In this document: one piece after another, positions 24,689 to 33,995 of the stretch
Numbering within the stretch: position 1 is the first letter of the stretch
Layout of the letters: every line of letters starts with the position of its first letter
Assembly (NCBI GenBank): GCA_903875575.1
Contig: CAIQWJ010000021.1
Location: 56,380 to 120,379, forward strand
Origin: an uncultured Acidobacteriia bacterium
GTDB taxonomy: Bacteria > Acidobacteriota > Terriglobia > Bryobacterales > Bryobacteraceae
Direction of reading: 5' to 3'
DNA length: 64,000 nucleotides
Position numbers and translations under genes: made by a program
Notes under the pieces: generated by a model
Database searches by the model: none
Seen by the model: the letters and a program-made list of their open reading frames with translations, nothing else
What the model was told of the DNA's origin: nothing

Positions 24689-25788
24689 GTGCGTTGGAAG
24701 TAGCCGTCCGTCATTCCCGCAATGTAATCGCAGACAGCGCGGTGCTGAGGTTTGGTTTCCTCTTCCTCTTCAGCCCGTGGCATTAGTTCTGGGTGTGCCA
24801 TCAGATGTGCAAACATTGCGGCGAGTCGCTCCATCGATTGCCTGCGATCTTCCGCGAGCGCTTCCGACGAATAGACATGGCCGTGAAGGAATCGCTTGAG
24901 CTCCCTGCTTGTAGCCGCGGCCGAAGCCGTGAAGTGCGCAACCCGCGCAGGGAGATGCCGTACTGCCTCAGCGTCCGCGGCACCGGAACCCAGCGAGGCT
25001 GCCACCGTACCGTCTATCAACCCGGACACCAGACCGTCGATCAGATGCCGAACCGATTCCTGAAAGCGTTCGCGCTCGGTCGCACCCGGAAAGCTTGTCT
25101 CCACAGTTTCGAGAATATCCGCGTAGAGAGGTACTTCAGCGGCAATCTGTTCCGGACTCAGCAATCCGGCCTCGTATGCATCATCCAGATCGGCGGCGTT
25201 ATACGCAACTTCATCAGCAAGGTCAATCAACTGGGCCTCCACCGGAGGCCTGAGTTCGGGGAGATATTGATCGAGTGCAGGCGATTCGCCCCGCGTCAGA
25301 TCGCGCGAATGCTTCACGATCCCTTCGCGTACTTCGAATGTCAGGTTGAGTCCGGGAAATCTGGGATAGCGTCGCTCCAGCGAATCCACCAGCCGGAGAG
25401 ACTGCACGTTGTGGTTGAAACGCTCTCCATATCGCTGCATCTCAAGATCCAGAGCTTCTTCGCCCGAGTGCGCAAACGGCGGGTGTCCCACATCGTGAAC
25501 CAGAGCGAGAGCCTCAGTGAGGTCTTCGTTGAGACCCAGTACGCAGGCCACGGTGCGCGCGATCTGCGAGACCTCAATTGTGTGAGTCAGCCGGTTCCGA
25601 AAATGATCCGAAAGTCCGGGTGCAAATACCTGCGTCTTGTTTTCGAGCCGACGGAAAGCGCGGGCGTGAATAATGCGGTCCCTGTCGCGCTGAAAGGGAT
25701 CACGATAGGAGTGTTCAGGCTCAGGGTAGCGACGGCCACGGGACTGGGCGCTGGAAAACCGGAGATGACTGAGCGGGCTGCCTGTCAC
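24667..25788 (-). CDS. dgt: Deoxyguanosinetriphosphate triphosphohydrolase-like HD protein
   Basis: A 373-residue HD-superfamily enzyme that should hydrolyse dNTPs, classically dGTP, to the nucleoside and triphosphate, tuning the nucleotide pool. The N-terminal block PFQRDRDRIIHARAFRRLENKTQV is the family signature; the HD metal site is formed by RLTHTIEVSQIAR and LVHDVGHPPFAHSGEEAL, with the later DEVAYNAADLDDA. Length fits the shorter, type-2 group. The TPR membrane-protein gene lies 52 bases upstream in the same direction, so they may be co-transcribed. It overlaps the MFS gene at its 3' end. Confidence 0.93.
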   Translation of the reverse strand: MTGSPLSHLRFSSAQSRGRRYPEPEHSYRDPFQRDRDRIIHARAFRRLENKTQVFAPGLSDHFRNRLTHTIEVSQIARTVACVLGLNEDLTEALALVHDVGHPPFAHSGEEALDLEMQRYGERFNHNVQSLRLVDSLERRYPRFPGLNLTFEVREGIVKHSRDLTRGESPALDQYLPELRPPVEAQLIDLADEVAYNAADLDDAYEAGLLSPEQIAAEVPLYADILETVETSFPGATERERFQESVRHLIDGLVSGLIDGTVAASLGSGAADAEAVRHLPARVAHFTASAAATSRELKRFLHGHVYSSEALAEDRRQSMERLAAMFAHLMAHPELMPRAEEEEETKPQHRAVCDYIAGMTDGYFQRTYTTLLG

Positions 25789-25840
25789 CGTATCATCCTT
25801 GGAATGCCGCCCCGGTCATGGGGCCGCGCAGATACACCTG

Positions 25841-26554
25841 CTATTTAGCCGCGGGCTGCGGCAGTTCCGACATGGCGCTAACCGCTGCCTGGCTGATATC
25901 GGAATTCGCGGAGGCGATCGGGACCAGCAGCTTGCGAGCCTCTTCCGGTTGTGTTGCCGCAATTGCCTTCGCCAGCGTGATGGAAGCCTGTTCTTTTGAA
26001 ACCATCGCCGTTGGATTGGCAATCAGGTCTTTCAATACAGCCTGCGCGTCGGCCGAGCGGCTGGCGGAGAGCAAAGTCTGCGCTTTGGCAAGCTTCGCCA
26101 GCGATGCATAGTTCGCTTCGGCTCCGGAGATCACATGGTCGTATTTCTTGATCGCTTCGTCCAGTTTGCCTTCCGTGACGTCCAGACCAGCCAGAAAGTA
26201 TTCAGCGGCGTACGCTTCCGTTGATCCGCTTTCCTGGCCGATGAGCGTTGTGAACGCCTTTCGGATCGCATCGGCCTTGGCCGTGTCGCTGGGGAAACTG
26301 ACGCCGCCATTGGGGGCTGCCGCTCCAACTGGCGCGCCTTCCAGCGCCAACGCGGAGGCGAGAGCCTGTTCGCGTGCGTCCCTCCGTGAACTGATGAAGA
26401 ACCAGGATCCAATCCCGATGACCAGCACCGCCAGGATCGCAATCCCGACCCGAATCACAAGTGGACGGTGCGTGACTAGAAAATGCGCAGTCTCTTCGAC
26501 TTTAAGCGCAACATTATCCTGCTTCAGTTCTTTACGGCTCAGATGATCGGACAC
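25841..26554 (-). CDS. Single-pass membrane TPR protein, YfgM-like
   Basis: A 237-residue protein with a cytoplasmic N-terminal stretch rich in charged residues, one membrane helix (about 34-54, IRVGIAILAVLVIGIGSWFF), and a periplasmic TPR-like domain (YAAEYFLAGLDVTEGKLDEAIKKYDHVI, then ASLAKLAKAQTL). The layout matches the YfgM/DUF2133 group, which binds the SecYEG translocon and periplasmic chaperones. A role in envelope protein export is therefore possible but not proven. It lies upstream of dgt in the same direction and is divergent from the glycosyltransferase gene. Confidence 0.75.
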   Translation of the reverse strand: MSDHLSRKELKQDNVALKVEETAHFLVTHRPLVIRVGIAILAVLVIGIGSWFFISSRRDAREQALASALALEGAPVGAAAPNGGVSFPSDTAKADAIRKAFTTLIGQESGSTEAYAAEYFLAGLDVTEGKLDEAIKKYDHVISGAEANYASLAKLAKAQTLLSASRSADAQAVLKDLIANPTAMVSKEQASITLAKAIAATQPEEARKLLVPIASANSDISQAAVSAMSELPQPAAK

Positions 26555-26603
26555 GGAAACCTCTGGATGGACTTACCCCACGATATTAACATGTGGTTAC
26601 GCC

Positions 26604-27881
26604 ATGCCACGCTTTCTGCTGACTACTTTCGGATCGTTTGGCGACCTGCACCCCTACATTGCGGTGGGAAAAGGGCTCCTGGCACGCGGGCATGAGGTCA
26701 CACTCGCCACGTCCGAATGCTACCGGGAGAAGGTGGAAGGGGAAGGGTTGGGTTTTCACCCTGTGCGTCCCGACATTGCCGTTCTTGCCCCGGACCCTCA
26801 GGTTATGGCGAGGGCCTTCCACCCCAGAACGGGCAGCGAATATGTTATCCGGGAGATGTTCTTACCGTGGCTTCGGCAGTCTTACGATGATCTGCGTCCC
26901 GTTGCAGCGACTGCCGACCTGCTCGTCGGTCACCCCATCGCTTTTGCCACTCCGATTCTTGCGGAGGAGCTTGGAAAACGATGGATCTCCGTTGCTCTGC
27001 AACCGTCCATCATGCTCTCCGCCTTTGATCCCCCTTCTATTTCCGGGTACCAGTTTCTGGAGGCGTTTCGTGACTTCGGTCCGGGTTTCTGGAAGGTCTT
27101 CTTCCGCCTGGCTCGCCGCATTGCCCGCAACTGGGGCACCCCCATCAACGAACTGCGTCGTACCCTGGGCCTGGCTGAGTTGGGAAACCCGGTGCTGGAC
27201 GACATGTTTTCCCCTTACGGGACGCAGGCCTGGTTTTCGAAAGTTCTGGCCCGGCAGCCCCAGCTGGATTGGCCGGCTAATACAACCGTCACCGGATTCC
27301 CTTTTTACGACAAACTTTCACCTGGTCAGGGCCTCAGCCAGAATCTTCAGCAGTTTCTCGCTTCCGGCCCGCCGCCGTTGGTTTTCACGCTCGGATCTTC
27401 GGCTGTCTTCGATGCCGGGGGTTTCTACCTGGAAAGCGCGAAGGCCGCCTTACGAATGGGGCAGCGCGCGGTTCTGCTCACCGGATCGGATCCACGCAAC
27501 CAGCCTGCCACCTCTTTGCCGGATTCCATCATTACGGAAGAGTACGCGCCTTACTCGGAATTATTTGCGCGTGCTGCGGCAGTCGTCCATCAGGGAGGGG
27601 CTGGAACTACTGGTCAGGCGCTGAGGGCGGGAGTTCCGATGTGCGTCGTGCCGTTCAGTCATGATCAGCCGGATTACGCCAGACGATGCGCCGCGCTGGG
27701 TGTTGCCCGGGTACTGCCACGCCGCAAATACCGGGAGCCGAACGTGGCGAGAGAGTTAGAAGAGTTACTTTCCACTGCCGATTACCGCACGGCAGCGGCG
27801 CGTATCGCCCTTGCACTCTCCGCAGAGGACGGTATCGCCGCTGCGTGCGACGGGCTGGAACGGGCGGCCGCTGGCTTCTGA
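26604..27881 (+). CDS. Glycosyltransferase family 1 (UGT/MGT-like)
   Basis: A 425-residue GT-B fold enzyme. The N-terminal acceptor domain begins FLLTTFGSFGDLHPYIAVGKGL, and the C-terminal donor-binding domain has the plant/bacterial UGT signature VVHQGGAGTTGQALRAGVPMCVVPFSHDQPDYARR. Such enzymes transfer a sugar from a nucleotide-sugar to a small lipid, polyketide or sterol-like acceptor. The acceptor is unknown; no biosynthetic cluster surrounds it. No signal peptide is seen, so it is cytoplasmic or membrane-associated. The next gene begins 32 bases downstream. Confidence 0.88.
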   Translation: MPRFLLTTFGSFGDLHPYIAVGKGLLARGHEVTLATSECYREKVEGEGLGFHPVRPDIAVLAPDPQVMARAFHPRTGSEYVIREMFLPWLRQSYDDLRPVAATADLLVGHPIAFATPILAEELGKRWISVALQPSIMLSAFDPPSISGYQFLEAFRDFGPGFWKVFFRLARRIARNWGTPINELRRTLGLAELGNPVLDDMFSPYGTQAWFSKVLARQPQLDWPANTTVTGFPFYDKLSPGQGLSQNLQQFLASGPPPLVFTLGSSAVFDAGGFYLESAKAALRMGQRAVLLTGSDPRNQPATSLPDSIITEEYAPYSELFARAAAVVHQGGAGTTGQALRAGVPMCVVPFSHDQPDYARRCAALGVARVLPRRKYREPNVARELEELLSTADYRTAAARIALALSAEDGIAAACDGLERAAAGF

Positions 27882-27913
27882 CGTCGTTCCAGATCGGTGA
27901 TAGACTCTACTCG

Positions 27914-29017
27914 ATGCGTTCCGTCCTGCTGTTCCTTTGCGCCCTTGCGCCTTTTGCCCACGCTGCGGTAGATAACCCCGTCGCCGAGAAGACCGGCCCC
28001 ACCACCTACAAAATCTCTTTTGCGGTCTCGGGCAAAAACGAGCAGATTTCCATCTATGCGAGTAACAGTCCGGACCGCATCGATTCCAATGCCGTTCTGG
28101 CCAAAGCAGTCGCCAGTCCGTTACAGGTAACTGCCGACCGTCCCGGCCGCGTCTACTTTCACCTGAAACCCCGCAATGGCCCCACGCGGGTCGTCGCCGT
28201 CCGCCGGCTTGATCTTGAAGGCACTTTTAATACGCGCGATATCGGCGGCTACCGGGCTGCCGATGGCCGCTATGTCCGCTGGGGAATGATCTATCGTTCC
28301 GATCAGTTGCACGATCTGACCGAGCACGATTACCGCTATCTGACTGCCCTGGGTCTCAGGCTGGTATGCGACTTCCGCGTGGAGCCCGAACGTGCCGACT
28401 CGCCTACAGATACTACCCGCCTGCCTGCCACCAGATTTGTAAACATGAATATTGATTCCTATGGTGGGCGTTACGGTGCGGCACGCGGTGGCTCAGGGGC
28501 CAGCGGCGGTCGCGGAACCAGCGGCGCCGCAGGCAGGGGTGCTGCCGTCGCTGCAACTGGCTCATCCGGGCGCGGTGGTGCTCCTTCAGTCCCCCAGCCA
28601 TACAACTGGTTGCCTCTGGCCGTGCCACAGTACTCCAGAGTGTTCCTGAGCATCGCGGCTGGCGACGTCCCGGTCCTTTTCCATTGCTTCGCGGGCAAAG
28701 ACCGAACTGGCATGATGGCCGGACTGTTATTGAGTCTGCTGGGTGTACCCCGCGAAACGATCCTCAGCGATTACATGCTGACAAACGAGATCCCCGATGA
28801 GAAACTCCCCGTCATCGCCAAAGGTATGCAGCGCAGGGGAGACAACTTCGATCTCGCCACGGTGCGCTCCACTTCACAGGTGACCCGGGGTCAGATGGAG
28901 GCCACGTTCGCGTCGATCGACAAAAAATACGGCTCTGTGATTACCTATCTTGAAAAAGAAATTGGGCTCTCAGCGGAGGAAATCTCCTCCATTCAATCCC
29001 GCCTCCTGCAGCCCTGA
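27914..29017 (+). CDS. Secreted tyrosine-phosphatase-like protein with glycine-rich insert
   Basis: A 367-residue exported protein of the Y_phosphatase3 (MptpB-like) family. It has a signal peptide (SVLLFLCALAPFAHAA), an N-terminal beta domain (about 20-95), then the phosphatase core starting at FNTRDIGGYRAADGRYVRWG. The P-loop is H257-C-F-A-G-K-D-R-T-G266 with catalytic C258 and R264. Between core strands, about residues 184-227, lies a low-complexity stretch of Gly, Ala, Arg and Ser absent from most relatives. Start ATG 27914 is chosen for the signal peptide; the frame upstream is a shadow of the glycosyltransferase gene. Substrates could be phosphoproteins, phosphoinositides or other phosphate esters in the periplasm. 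Confidence 0.82.
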   Translation: MRSVLLFLCALAPFAHAAVDNPVAEKTGPTTYKISFAVSGKNEQISIYASNSPDRIDSNAVLAKAVASPLQVTADRPGRVYFHLKPRNGPTRVVAVRRLDLEGTFNTRDIGGYRAADGRYVRWGMIYRSDQLHDLTEHDYRYLTALGLRLVCDFRVEPERADSPTDTTRLPATRFVNMNIDSYGGRYGAARGGSGASGGRGTSGAAGRGAAVAATGSSGRGGAPSVPQPYNWLPLAVPQYSRVFLSIAAGDVPVLFHCFAGKDRTGMMAGLLLSLLGVPRETILSDYMLTNEIPDEKLPVIAKGMQRRGDNFDLATVRSTSQVTRGQMEATFASIDKKYGSVITYLEKEIGLSAEEISSIQSRLLQP

Positions 29018-29065
29018 GGGGCCGTGCCGCCGGGCGCGGATTGGCCTATCCGCTAGAGTAATGAC

Positions 29066-30994
29066 GTGGGCCGCATCCGCGTTCTTTCCGACAATATCGC
29101 CAACAAGATCGCCGCAGGCGAGGTTGTCGAGCGTCCTGCATCCGTAGTCAAGGAGCTTCTCGAGAACTCCCTGGACGCAGGCTCCACAAACATTCGTGTG
29201 GAGATCGAAACCGGCGGGCGCCGTCTTATCCGCATTGCCGATGATGGCTGTGGGATGTTGCGCGATGACGCACTCCTTGCCTTCGAGCGCCACGCTACCA
29301 GCAAACTCAGCGACGTAAAAGATCTGCTTTCCATCGCAACTCTGGGCTTTCGCGGGGAAGCGTTGCCGTCTATCGCCTCCGTCTCCAGGCTGCTGCTCGA
29401 AACCCGCTCGCCTGACGAACAAACCGGCACCCGCGTAGAGATCGCCGGAGGCAAGATCCTTAGTTGCGAGGAAATCGCGCGCGGCGGCGGCACCGCCATC
29501 ACGATCCGGGATCTCTTTTTCAACGTCCCGGCCCGCAAGAAGTTTCTTCGGTCTGAGCAGACCGAGATGGCGCACATCGCCTCACTCGTCACGCACTACA
29601 GTCTGGCTCACCCGGATAAGACATTCGAACTCTGGAACGGCGGTGTAAACCTGCTTCAGGCCACGCCAGTCGCCACGCTGCGCGAGCGCGTATTTCAGGT
29701 GTTTGGCAGTCAGTTGCTGGAAGACCTGATCGATCTCGGCGAGCGCGAAAAAATCATGCCCGCGCCGGAAATGGATGAAGAGCCGAAGCGCTTCGCTGTG
29801 CGCGGCTTCGTGTCACGTCCGCAGGTGCAGAAAAACAACCGCAATTCGATCTTCATCTTCGTAAACGGGCGCCTGATTCGGGACCGCCTCGTGCTGCACG
29901 CGCTCTCGGCGGCGTATCACAATCTGATGCCGCCGGCTTGCTTCCCCTTCGCTCTGATCTTCCTCGATTGCGACTGCGAAGAGGTGGACGTCAACGTTCA
30001 CCCCTCCAAGACTGAAGTTCGCTTCCGCCATCAGTCTTTCGTGCACGACTTCATCCGCGATGCCGTCCGCGATCAACTGATGATGTCCCGCCCCGCGCCG
30101 AGCTTCAGTCCCCACCCGCAGCCGGGTGCCGCATTGCCGTATTCAGATTTTTCGCAGATGATGCAGAACGACGCGAATGATGCGACCGCGCCCGAATTTA
30201 TCCTCCACCCTGTCAATCCACCCAACGCGCGCTTCAATTTCGGCGACGCCGCGGTGCCCCACGAAACCGAACCCGGACCCTCAGTTCCGGCAGCGATGGG
30301 AACGGTTCCGATGGCACCACGCGCAGGCGAAGCTGCCCCGCTTCGTCTGCGGGTCCCGGATACGCACGGTGGCTTTCCGCTCGATGCCCCGCCTCTCGAA
30401 AGTTCCATGGCGAACATCGGCGATCTGCGTCCCATGGGGCAGTTGCACAACAGCTTCATCATTGCGGCGGGTCGGGACGGCCTCTGGATTATCGATCAGC
30501 ACGTAGCGCACGAGCGCATTCTCTTTGAACAGGTGCTCGCTCAGCAGGCGTCCGGCAGGGCCGAAGCGCAGCATCTTCTGATGCCGGTGATCCTCCAGTT
30601 GACCCCCGAACAGCAGATCGAATACGCCCGGATTGAAGACGAACTGCGCGCTTCAGGATTCGATACCGAACCCTTCGGCAACCGCACAATCGCGGTCAAA
30701 GCGGTGCCTGCCGCCTTAGGCCACGGAGACATCGAGCGCGTCATTTTCGAAATTCTGGAAATTGCCGAGGTGGAACTGCGCGGTGTTTCGGTGTCCGATC
30801 TCCGGCGCGGAATCGCGGCCTCCCTCGCATGCCAGGCCGCCATCAAGATCAATACCCCGCTCGATTACAAGAAAATGGAGTGGATGCTTCGTACGCTCGC
30901 CGCCACCGAGTACCCCATGGCGTGTCCGCACGGTCGCCCCGTGGCGCTGCGGTACGGCATGCGTGAGATCCTGCGCGCCTTCCATCGGATCTGA
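29066..30994 (+). CDS. mutL: DNA mismatch repair protein MutL (endonuclease type)
   Basis: A 642-residue GHKL ATPase that couples MutS mismatch recognition to strand incision. The N-terminal ATPase motifs are AAGEVVERPASVVKELLENS, ADDGCGM and RGEALPSI. A proline-rich linker spans about residues 345-450. The C-terminal domain has the metal-binding endonuclease motif in the form DQHVAHERILFE (D477 onward; consensus DQHA-x2-E-x4-E, with Val for Ala) and the CPHGRP motif near the C-terminus. It therefore looks nicking-competent, as expected for bacteria without MutH. The start is GTG 29066. kdsC follows 39 bases downstream. Confidence 0.96.
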   Translation: MGRIRVLSDNIANKIAAGEVVERPASVVKELLENSLDAGSTNIRVEIETGGRRLIRIADDGCGMLRDDALLAFERHATSKLSDVKDLLSIATLGFRGEALPSIASVSRLLLETRSPDEQTGTRVEIAGGKILSCEEIARGGGTAITIRDLFFNVPARKKFLRSEQTEMAHIASLVTHYSLAHPDKTFELWNGGVNLLQATPVATLRERVFQVFGSQLLEDLIDLGEREKIMPAPEMDEEPKRFAVRGFVSRPQVQKNNRNSIFIFVNGRLIRDRLVLHALSAAYHNLMPPACFPFALIFLDCDCEEVDVNVHPSKTEVRFRHQSFVHDFIRDAVRDQLMMSRPAPSFSPHPQPGAALPYSDFSQMMQNDANDATAPEFILHPVNPPNARFNFGDAAVPHETEPGPSVPAAMGTVPMAPRAGEAAPLRLRVPDTHGGFPLDAPPLESSMANIGDLRPMGQLHNSFIIAAGRDGLWIIDQHVAHERILFEQVLAQQASGRAEAQHLLMPVILQLTPEQQIEYARIEDELRASGFDTEPFGNRTIAVKAVPAALGHGDIERVIFEILEIAEVELRGVSVSDLRRGIAASLACQAAIKINTPLDYKKMEWMLRTLAATEYPMACPHGRPVALRYGMREILRAFHRI

Positions 30995-31033
30995 ACCGCC
31001 CTTCGCCCCCCTCCATGTTACAAAGGTCAATTC

Positions 31034-31582
31034 ATGCCCATATCATCTGACTATCTCGCCCGCGCGGCCAAAATCAAGATTCTCCTGATGGACGTCGATG
31101 GCGTCCTTTGCGACAAAATGTATTTCATGCCGGACGCTACCGGCCAGATTGTCGAATTCAAAGGCTTCGACGCGCAGGATGGCATCGCCCTCCAGTGGTG
31201 CCAGTGGAAGGGCATGCGCACCGGCGTCATCAGCGGCCGTGACTCCCCTTCGGTGACGGAGCGTGCGCGTCAGTGCAAGATGGACTTCGTCTACCAGGGC
31301 CACATCGAGAAGATTCCCATCCTGGAAGAAATCATGGCGAAGGCAAATGCAACGGCCGAGGAGATTGCCTTTGTCGGCGACGATCTCACCGACATCGTGG
31401 TGATGCACCGCGTCGGTCTGGGAATTGCGGTTGCGAATGCGCGCCCTGAAGTGAAGGGCGAAGCGCAGTACGTGACGCAGGCCAAGGGCGGACAGGGTGC
31501 CATTCGCGAAGTGGTCGAGATGATTCTCCAGGCCCGCGGTCAGTGGGGAGAGATCCTCGACAAATACGAAGCCCGCGGTTAG
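31034..31582 (+). CDS. kdsC: KDO-8-phosphate phosphatase (KdsC-like HAD hydrolase)
   Basis: A 182-residue HAD-type C0 phosphatase that removes phosphate from 3-deoxy-D-manno-octulosonate 8-phosphate in LPS core synthesis. The catalytic aspartates are D20 and D22 in LLMDVDGVLCD. Motif II/III residues lie in ISGRDS and AFVGDDLTDIVVM, and the C-terminal GGQGAIREVVEMIL block that caps the tetramer active site is present. Its presence supports a diderm, LPS-bearing cell. It lies 39 bases after mutL in the same direction, and hrpB converges on it with a gap of 4 bases. Confidence 0.9.
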   Translation: MPISSDYLARAAKIKILLMDVDGVLCDKMYFMPDATGQIVEFKGFDAQDGIALQWCQWKGMRTGVISGRDSPSVTERARQCKMDFVYQGHIEKIPILEEIMAKANATAEEIAFVGDDLTDIVVMHRVGLGIAVANARPEVKGEAQYVTQAKGGQGAIREVVEMILQARGQWGEILDKYEARG

Positions 31583-31586
31583 CCGG

Positions 31587-33956
31587 CTAAACCGGCTTCT
31601 CCGGCCATGCGTGCCGGGGATATCGCCGGCCTAACTCCCTTCGCAATTGCGGATACAGGCGCTCCCAGAATCCGGCCAGATCCGTCGTCGTCTGCACGGC
31701 CCGCTGATTGGGCGCGAGCAGGTGCACCACCAGAGGCACTTTCCCGCGCGCGACGCGTGGCGTCTCCGTCATGCCGAAGAAATCCTGCAACCGTGAAGCC
31801 ACCCACGGCGGTTTACCCCGCTCATAGTTGACTTTCGTGTTGCGACCGCCCGCCAGACGCAGTCGCGTTGGCGCGACTTGCTCCAGCAAGTGCGAATCCA
31901 GCTTCCGTTCCAAAGCCGGAATCAGCCTGCTGGCGGCCTTTGTCACGTCGGAGAAGCTCCGTAAACCGTAGCACATGGTCCGCAGCGCATCGCTGATATC
32001 GGCCTCTTCCAGACTCATCAGCGAAGAGTGCTGCGCCGCGAATTCCACACGGGCCAGAAACGCATCCACTTCTTCGGCAGGCAGGAAACGCGACAGGCCG
32101 GCTTCCGCCACCTTAGCGGCCAGAAGCTCTGCAGCCGCCTCGTCATCTACCGTTCCTCCGCGGGTCTCTTCAATAACCAGTCCGTCATAAACCATCGAAC
32201 TTACCGCTTCCACACGCTCCGCCTGACGGTTCCACTCTGCGCCGCGTCGATCCAGGACGCGTTCCGGAAACAGGTCGATCAGCCACTCGGGCTGGATCGG
32301 ACAAGCCAGTCTCAGCAACGGCGCGGGCCGGTCGCGGCTTTCTTCTATATCCACGGCCACCAGGAACTCATCGCGTTGCGGCCCCGTCTGCGACGTGGTC
32401 GCCGACCCGCCACCTGTAAGCAACACCACACCATTCGCCCGTCGGCGACCAATACGATCCGGAAATGCCGCCATTACCGCGCGCGCCAGCGCCTCATCGC
32501 TCCGGTTAAGGCCCCCACGCCGGACGTAGCGCCGCAATTGACCAAGCACCGCACGCGTCCGTTGGTCCATTTCTTCGTCCAGCGCAGAAAACAAGTCTCC
32601 GCTGCGCACTCTCTGTCCGCTGCTCAGCAGGGCGGCCGTGCGGCAACCCGCCTCACTGGCGCCCAGTCGCTCCGCGTCCAGCAGCATTCGGCTGAGCCGC
32701 GGGTGTAGCGGCATGCGGGCCATCTTTGTTGCCGCTTCGCCTCGTGCCCCCAGCCGGTCCAGCAGCGTCTCTGAGGCCTCCAGCGCTGCGGGCGGAGGAG
32801 GTGTCAGCCAATCCATGGTCAATGGATCGTGAATTCCCATGGATTCCAGTTGCAGGCACATCTGCGATAACTCGCGACGCACAATCTCCGGCTCGTCGTG
32901 ATCCGCGCGTCGATGAAAATCTTCCGCCGTAAACAGCCGGATGATGTGCCCCGGTGCGGTACGCCCGGCCCTGCCCGCTCTCTGGATTGCCGACGACTTG
33001 CTGACCCGCCCAATCTCCAGCGAGGGCAACCCGGTCCACGGCGAATCATGCGCCACCCGCGCCAAACCCGAATCGATCACCACCCGCACGCCATTAATCG
33101 TGACGGAACTCTCCGCGATATTCGTCGACAGAATTACCTTGCGCTGCGCCGAAGGTTCCAGCGCGCAGTCCTGCTCTGATGGTGGTAGATCGCCATACAA
33201 CTGTGCGATCAGCAGGTTGTTTCGACGCGCGACAGGCTCGCAAACTCGCGCGGCACGATGGATGGCCGCTGCCCCTGGCAGGAAGACCAGAATGTCACCA
33301 GGTTTCCTCATCGCATCCTCCAGGGCTGTACCGACCTGCGTTTCAAGCGGTGCCGCGGTGTACGGTGTCCATGCCACGCTGAGATCAAACAGCCGCCCTT
33401 CCGATTTCAACCCGGGACATCCACCCAAAAACTCCCGAACCGGCTCGGCATCGAGCGTGGCGGACATGACCACAATCCGTAGATCCGGCCGCTTCGTTTT
33501 CTGCAATCGCCGCAACAGCGCCAGCGCAAGGTCGGTTTCCAGGTGTCGCTCGTGGAATTCATCCAGCACTACAGTGGCAACGCCGCGAAGCTCGGGGTCG
33601 GAGATCAGCCGACGCGTCAACACCCCTTCGGTCAGAAACCGCAACTGGGTACGTGGACCGGCCACATCTTCGAAGCGAACCTGATACCCCACGGTCTCGC
33701 CGATCCCTTCGCCCATCTCATGCGCCACGCGACGCGCGGCCATTCGGGCGGCAATCCGGCGTGGTTCCAGCACCAGCACTTCCCCTCCCAGCGCCAGCAG
33801 CGCCGAAGGTACTCGCGTCGTCTTACCCGCACCCGGAGCCGCCTCGATCACCAGATTCGGAAACCCGCGCAAACTGTCCACAATCTCGGGCAACAGGGCG
33901 TCAATTGGAAGTTCGCCAGGCTTTGGTGCAATCGTCACAGTTCCTATTGTCCGCAC
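31587..33956 (-). CDS. hrpB: ATP-dependent helicase HrpB
   Basis: A 789-residue DEAH-box helicase of the HrpB group; the exact cellular role is not well defined. Walker A is APGAGKTTRVPSALL, the DEAH-box variant is VLDEFHERHLETD, motif III is VMSATLDAEPV, and motifs V-VI are STNIAESSVTINGVRVVID and QRAGRAGRTAPGH. The C-terminal HrpB-specific domain ends with VPLVVHLLAPNQRAVQTTTDLAGFW. Length is near the family norm. It is a single gene, convergent with kdsC and divergent from the Tat-exported isomerase. Confidence 0.95.
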   Translation of the reverse strand: MRTIGTVTIAPKPGELPIDALLPEIVDSLRGFPNLVIEAAPGAGKTTRVPSALLALGGEVLVLEPRRIAARMAARRVAHEMGEGIGETVGYQVRFEDVAGPRTQLRFLTEGVLTRRLISDPELRGVATVVLDEFHERHLETDLALALLRRLQKTKRPDLRIVVMSATLDAEPVREFLGGCPGLKSEGRLFDLSVAWTPYTAAPLETQVGTALEDAMRKPGDILVFLPGAAAIHRAARVCEPVARRNNLLIAQLYGDLPPSEQDCALEPSAQRKVILSTNIAESSVTINGVRVVIDSGLARVAHDSPWTGLPSLEIGRVSKSSAIQRAGRAGRTAPGHIIRLFTAEDFHRRADHDEPEIVRRELSQMCLQLESMGIHDPLTMDWLTPPPPAALEASETLLDRLGARGEAATKMARMPLHPRLSRMLLDAERLGASEAGCRTAALLSSGQRVRSGDLFSALDEEMDQRTRAVLGQLRRYVRRGGLNRSDEALARAVMAAFPDRIGRRRANGVVLLTGGGSATTSQTGPQRDEFLVAVDIEESRDRPAPLLRLACPIQPEWLIDLFPERVLDRRGAEWNRQAERVEAVSSMVYDGLVIEETRGGTVDDEAAAELLAAKVAEAGLSRFLPAEEVDAFLARVEFAAQHSSLMSLEEADISDALRTMCYGLRSFSDVTKAASRLIPALERKLDSHLLEQVAPTRLRLAGGRNTKVNYERGKPPWVASRLQDFFGMTETPRVARGKVPLVVHLLAPNQRAVQTTTDLAGFWERLYPQLRRELGRRYPRHAWPEKPV

Positions 33957-33995
33957 ATGTTCACAGTCGCGGAAATGTGATATTGTTGCACCGAT

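Noticed and set aside
26638..27624. 328-codon plus-strand frame inside the glycosyltransferase gene
   Set aside because: It is an alternative frame of a firmly identified GT1 gene, rich in Arg and Ser from out-of-frame reading.
27686..27913. N-terminal extension of the tyrosine-phosphatase frame
   Set aside because: The Arg/Cys-rich translation is a shadow of the overlapping glycosyltransferase gene, and the signal peptide begins at 27914.
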